DNA from: Desulfobulbus sp.
GTDB lineage: Bacteria > Desulfobacterota > Desulfobulbia > Desulfobulbales > Desulfobulbaceae
Direction: 5' to 3'
Length of the DNA: 6,175 nt
Assembly: GCA_017998195.1 (NCBI GenBank)
Contig: JAGODN010000159.1
Location: 1-6,175, forward strand
Below are positions 5,182 to 6,175 of the stretch, in pieces. The notes under the pieces are model-generated. The model was not told where the DNA came from. It saw only the letters and a list, made by a program, of their open reading frames with translations, and did no database searches. Each line of letters starts with the position of its first letter. Within the stretch, counting starts at the first letter, position 1. A program made the position numbers and the translations under genes.

Positions 5182-6045
5182 TCACTTCGCCCCGCCCGCG
5201 GCCAGGGCCTCGTCGACCATGGCCTGCAGGGCCGGCAGGCTGCGCTCCCGCGCCGGCCGGCCGTTGACGAAGATCGACGGGGTGGCGTTGACCTCGGCGG
5301 CCTGGGCGTCGGCCCGGTCCTTGGCGAGCTGCATGCGGGTCTCCTGGCTGTTCAGGTCGGCCTGGAAGCGGGTCATGTCCAGGCCGACGCGGGTGGCCGT
5401 CTCGGTAACTGTGTTCGGGGTCCACTGCTGCGTCATGAACAGGCCGTCGTGCATCTCCCAGAACTTGCCCTGCCGCTGGGCGGCGATGGCGGCCAGGGCC
5501 GCGGGTTCGGCCTGGGCGTGCATGGGCAGGGGCAGGTGCTTGAACACCACCCGCACCTTGTCCGGGTTGGCGGCCAGCAGCTGGGCCAGCACCGGCTCCA
5601 GCTTGCCGCACCAGGGGCACTCGAAATCGGAGAACACCACCAGGGTCACGGGCGCATCGACCTTGCCGCGCACCGGCGCGCCGGTGATGTCGATCTGCTG
5701 GCTGAAGCCGATGTCCATGGCGGTGAAGGTGTTGGTGCGGCCATTGATCAGGTAGAGCATCTCGCCGCGCGGGGCGATGTCGATGGCCACGGTGTCCGGC
5801 TCGACCTCCATCTCGCCGAGCTTGCGGCCGTCGGCGGCAAAGATGTGCACCTTGTTGTCCGCGGTGAGGATGAAGACCTTCTTGTTGTCGAGCGAATGGA
5901 CCAGGTCCAGCGGCTTGGCCGGCAGCGGCCAGCTGGCCTGCACCGTCCAGTTGAGATCGCCGGCCACGTTGGTTTTCTTGATCTCCTGGGCCTGGGCGGC
6001 GAGGGGCAGGAGCAGGGCGACGGCGAGAATGGTTTTCTTGAGCAT
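5182..6045 (-). CDS. Secreted DsbA/thioredoxin-fold thiol:disulfide protein with beta-propeller-like N-terminal part
   Basis: The 287-residue protein begins with a clear Sec signal peptide (MLKK, a hydrophobic core, AQA at 17-19 with likely cleavage after Ala19), so it acts in the periplasm. Residues about 42-118 resemble two blades of a beta-propeller (LDLVHSLDNKKVFILTADN, VHIFAADGRKLGEMEV, VAIDIAPRGEMLYLINGRT). From about 127 a DsbA-like thioredoxin fold of the Thioredoxin_4 type starts: VVFSDFECPWCGKLEPV with active-site Cys143 and Cys146 (CPWC), helical insert residues FKHLPLPMH and GKFWEMHDGLF, and the cis-proline loop NATPSIFVNG (Pro256). It should exchange disulfides in exported proteins; whether it oxidises or isomerises cannot be told. 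I chose the ATG at 6045 because of the signal peptide. The frame is open to an ATG at 6141, but those 32 residues are low-complexity Pro/Ala/Gly. AAGGA lies 12 bases upstream, rather far. The gene leads the minus-strand group and is followed after one base by ybeZ. Confidence 0.9.
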   Translation of the reverse strand: MLKKTILAVALLLPLAAQAQEIKKTNVAGDLNWTVQASWPLPAKPLDLVHSLDNKKVFILTADNKVHIFAADGRKLGEMEVEPDTVAIDIAPRGEMLYLINGRTNTFTAMDIGFSQQIDITGAPVRGKVDAPVTLVVFSDFECPWCGKLEPVLAQLLAANPDKVRVVFKHLPLPMHAQAEPAALAAIAAQRQGKFWEMHDGLFMTQQWTPNTVTETATRVGLDMTRFQADLNSQETRMQLAKDRADAQAAEVNATPSIFVNGRPARERSLPALQAMVDEALAAGGAK

Positions 6046-6175
6046 GGTGCGCGGGTGTCCTTGGGGTGTGGCGGCCGCGGGTGGCGGCCCGGAGTTGCTG
6101 GTGCGCCGTCCCGCGCCGGCTGCGGCGGGGTCCGGCCTCATTGGTATGTTCCTGAATTTCAGCGTCTATTGACCA

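Noticed and set aside
4230..5267. 345-codon plus-strand ORF opposite ybeZ
   Set aside because: The antisense strand carries the full set of PhoH/YbeZ motifs, whereas this translation is a compositional artefact.
6152..6162. Palindrome CTGAATTTCAG as a LexA-type operator
   Set aside because: Spacing between CTG and CAG is 5, not the 10 of a LexA box; an 11-base palindrome alone is not evidence.

Overview
The window looks like chromosomal DNA of a GC-rich proteobacterium, most likely a gammaproteobacterium. The adjacent PhoH-like/YbeZ and YbeY genes, the close match of the tRNA-Leu(UAA) to the enterobacterial type with an encoded CCA end, and consensus sigma70 and Shine-Dalgarno signals all point that way. 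I cannot name a genus. No rRNA genes, insertion sequences or CRISPR arrays are visible.

Left part (about 1-1729): the tail of an unrecognised GC-rich gene on the plus strand (to 320), a 195-base stretch with no convincing gene, then a clearly more AT-rich segment with a tyrosine-recombinase integrase on the minus strand (516-1568). The integrase start faces the 3' end of a tRNA-Leu gene (1730-1815, minus strand). This is the classic layout of an island or integrative element inserted at a tRNA 3' end. Between integrase and tRNA lie a strong terminator hairpin, a set of 10-bp-phased AGCAAA-type repeats and an 11-bp tandem repeat. The element would continue leftward past the window edge. No second copy of the tRNA 3' end was found, so its far boundary is not visible.

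Middle (1816-2963): a 161-bp divergent region carries a near-consensus promoter for the tRNA. It is followed by a two-helix potassium channel with a C-terminal RCK (TrkA-N/TrkA-C) regulatory module. Inside the channel gene, exactly at the pore/RCK junction, the 13-base ribosome-binding site plus start of the gene is repeated in frame. This predicts a second, soluble RCK-only product, as known for the archaeal channel MthK.

Right part (2992-6045, all minus strand, transcribed right to left): a tightly packed group. It encodes a secreted DsbA/thioredoxin-fold protein with a beta-propeller-like N-terminal part, a PhoH-like ATPase (YbeZ, TTG start one base after the previous stop), the endoribonuclease YbeY, and pyridoxine 5'-phosphate synthase PdxJ. 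YbeY and PdxJ share one uninterrupted reading frame with no stop codon between them, although pdxJ keeps its own strong ribosome-binding site and ATG. The group converges on the channel gene with a 28-bp gap. YbeZ and YbeY act in ribosome/rRNA quality control, PdxJ in vitamin B6 synthesis, and the Dsb-like protein in the periplasm, so the group is not one pathway. Bases 6046-6175 hold only the upstream region of the Dsb-like gene, with no feature I can support.
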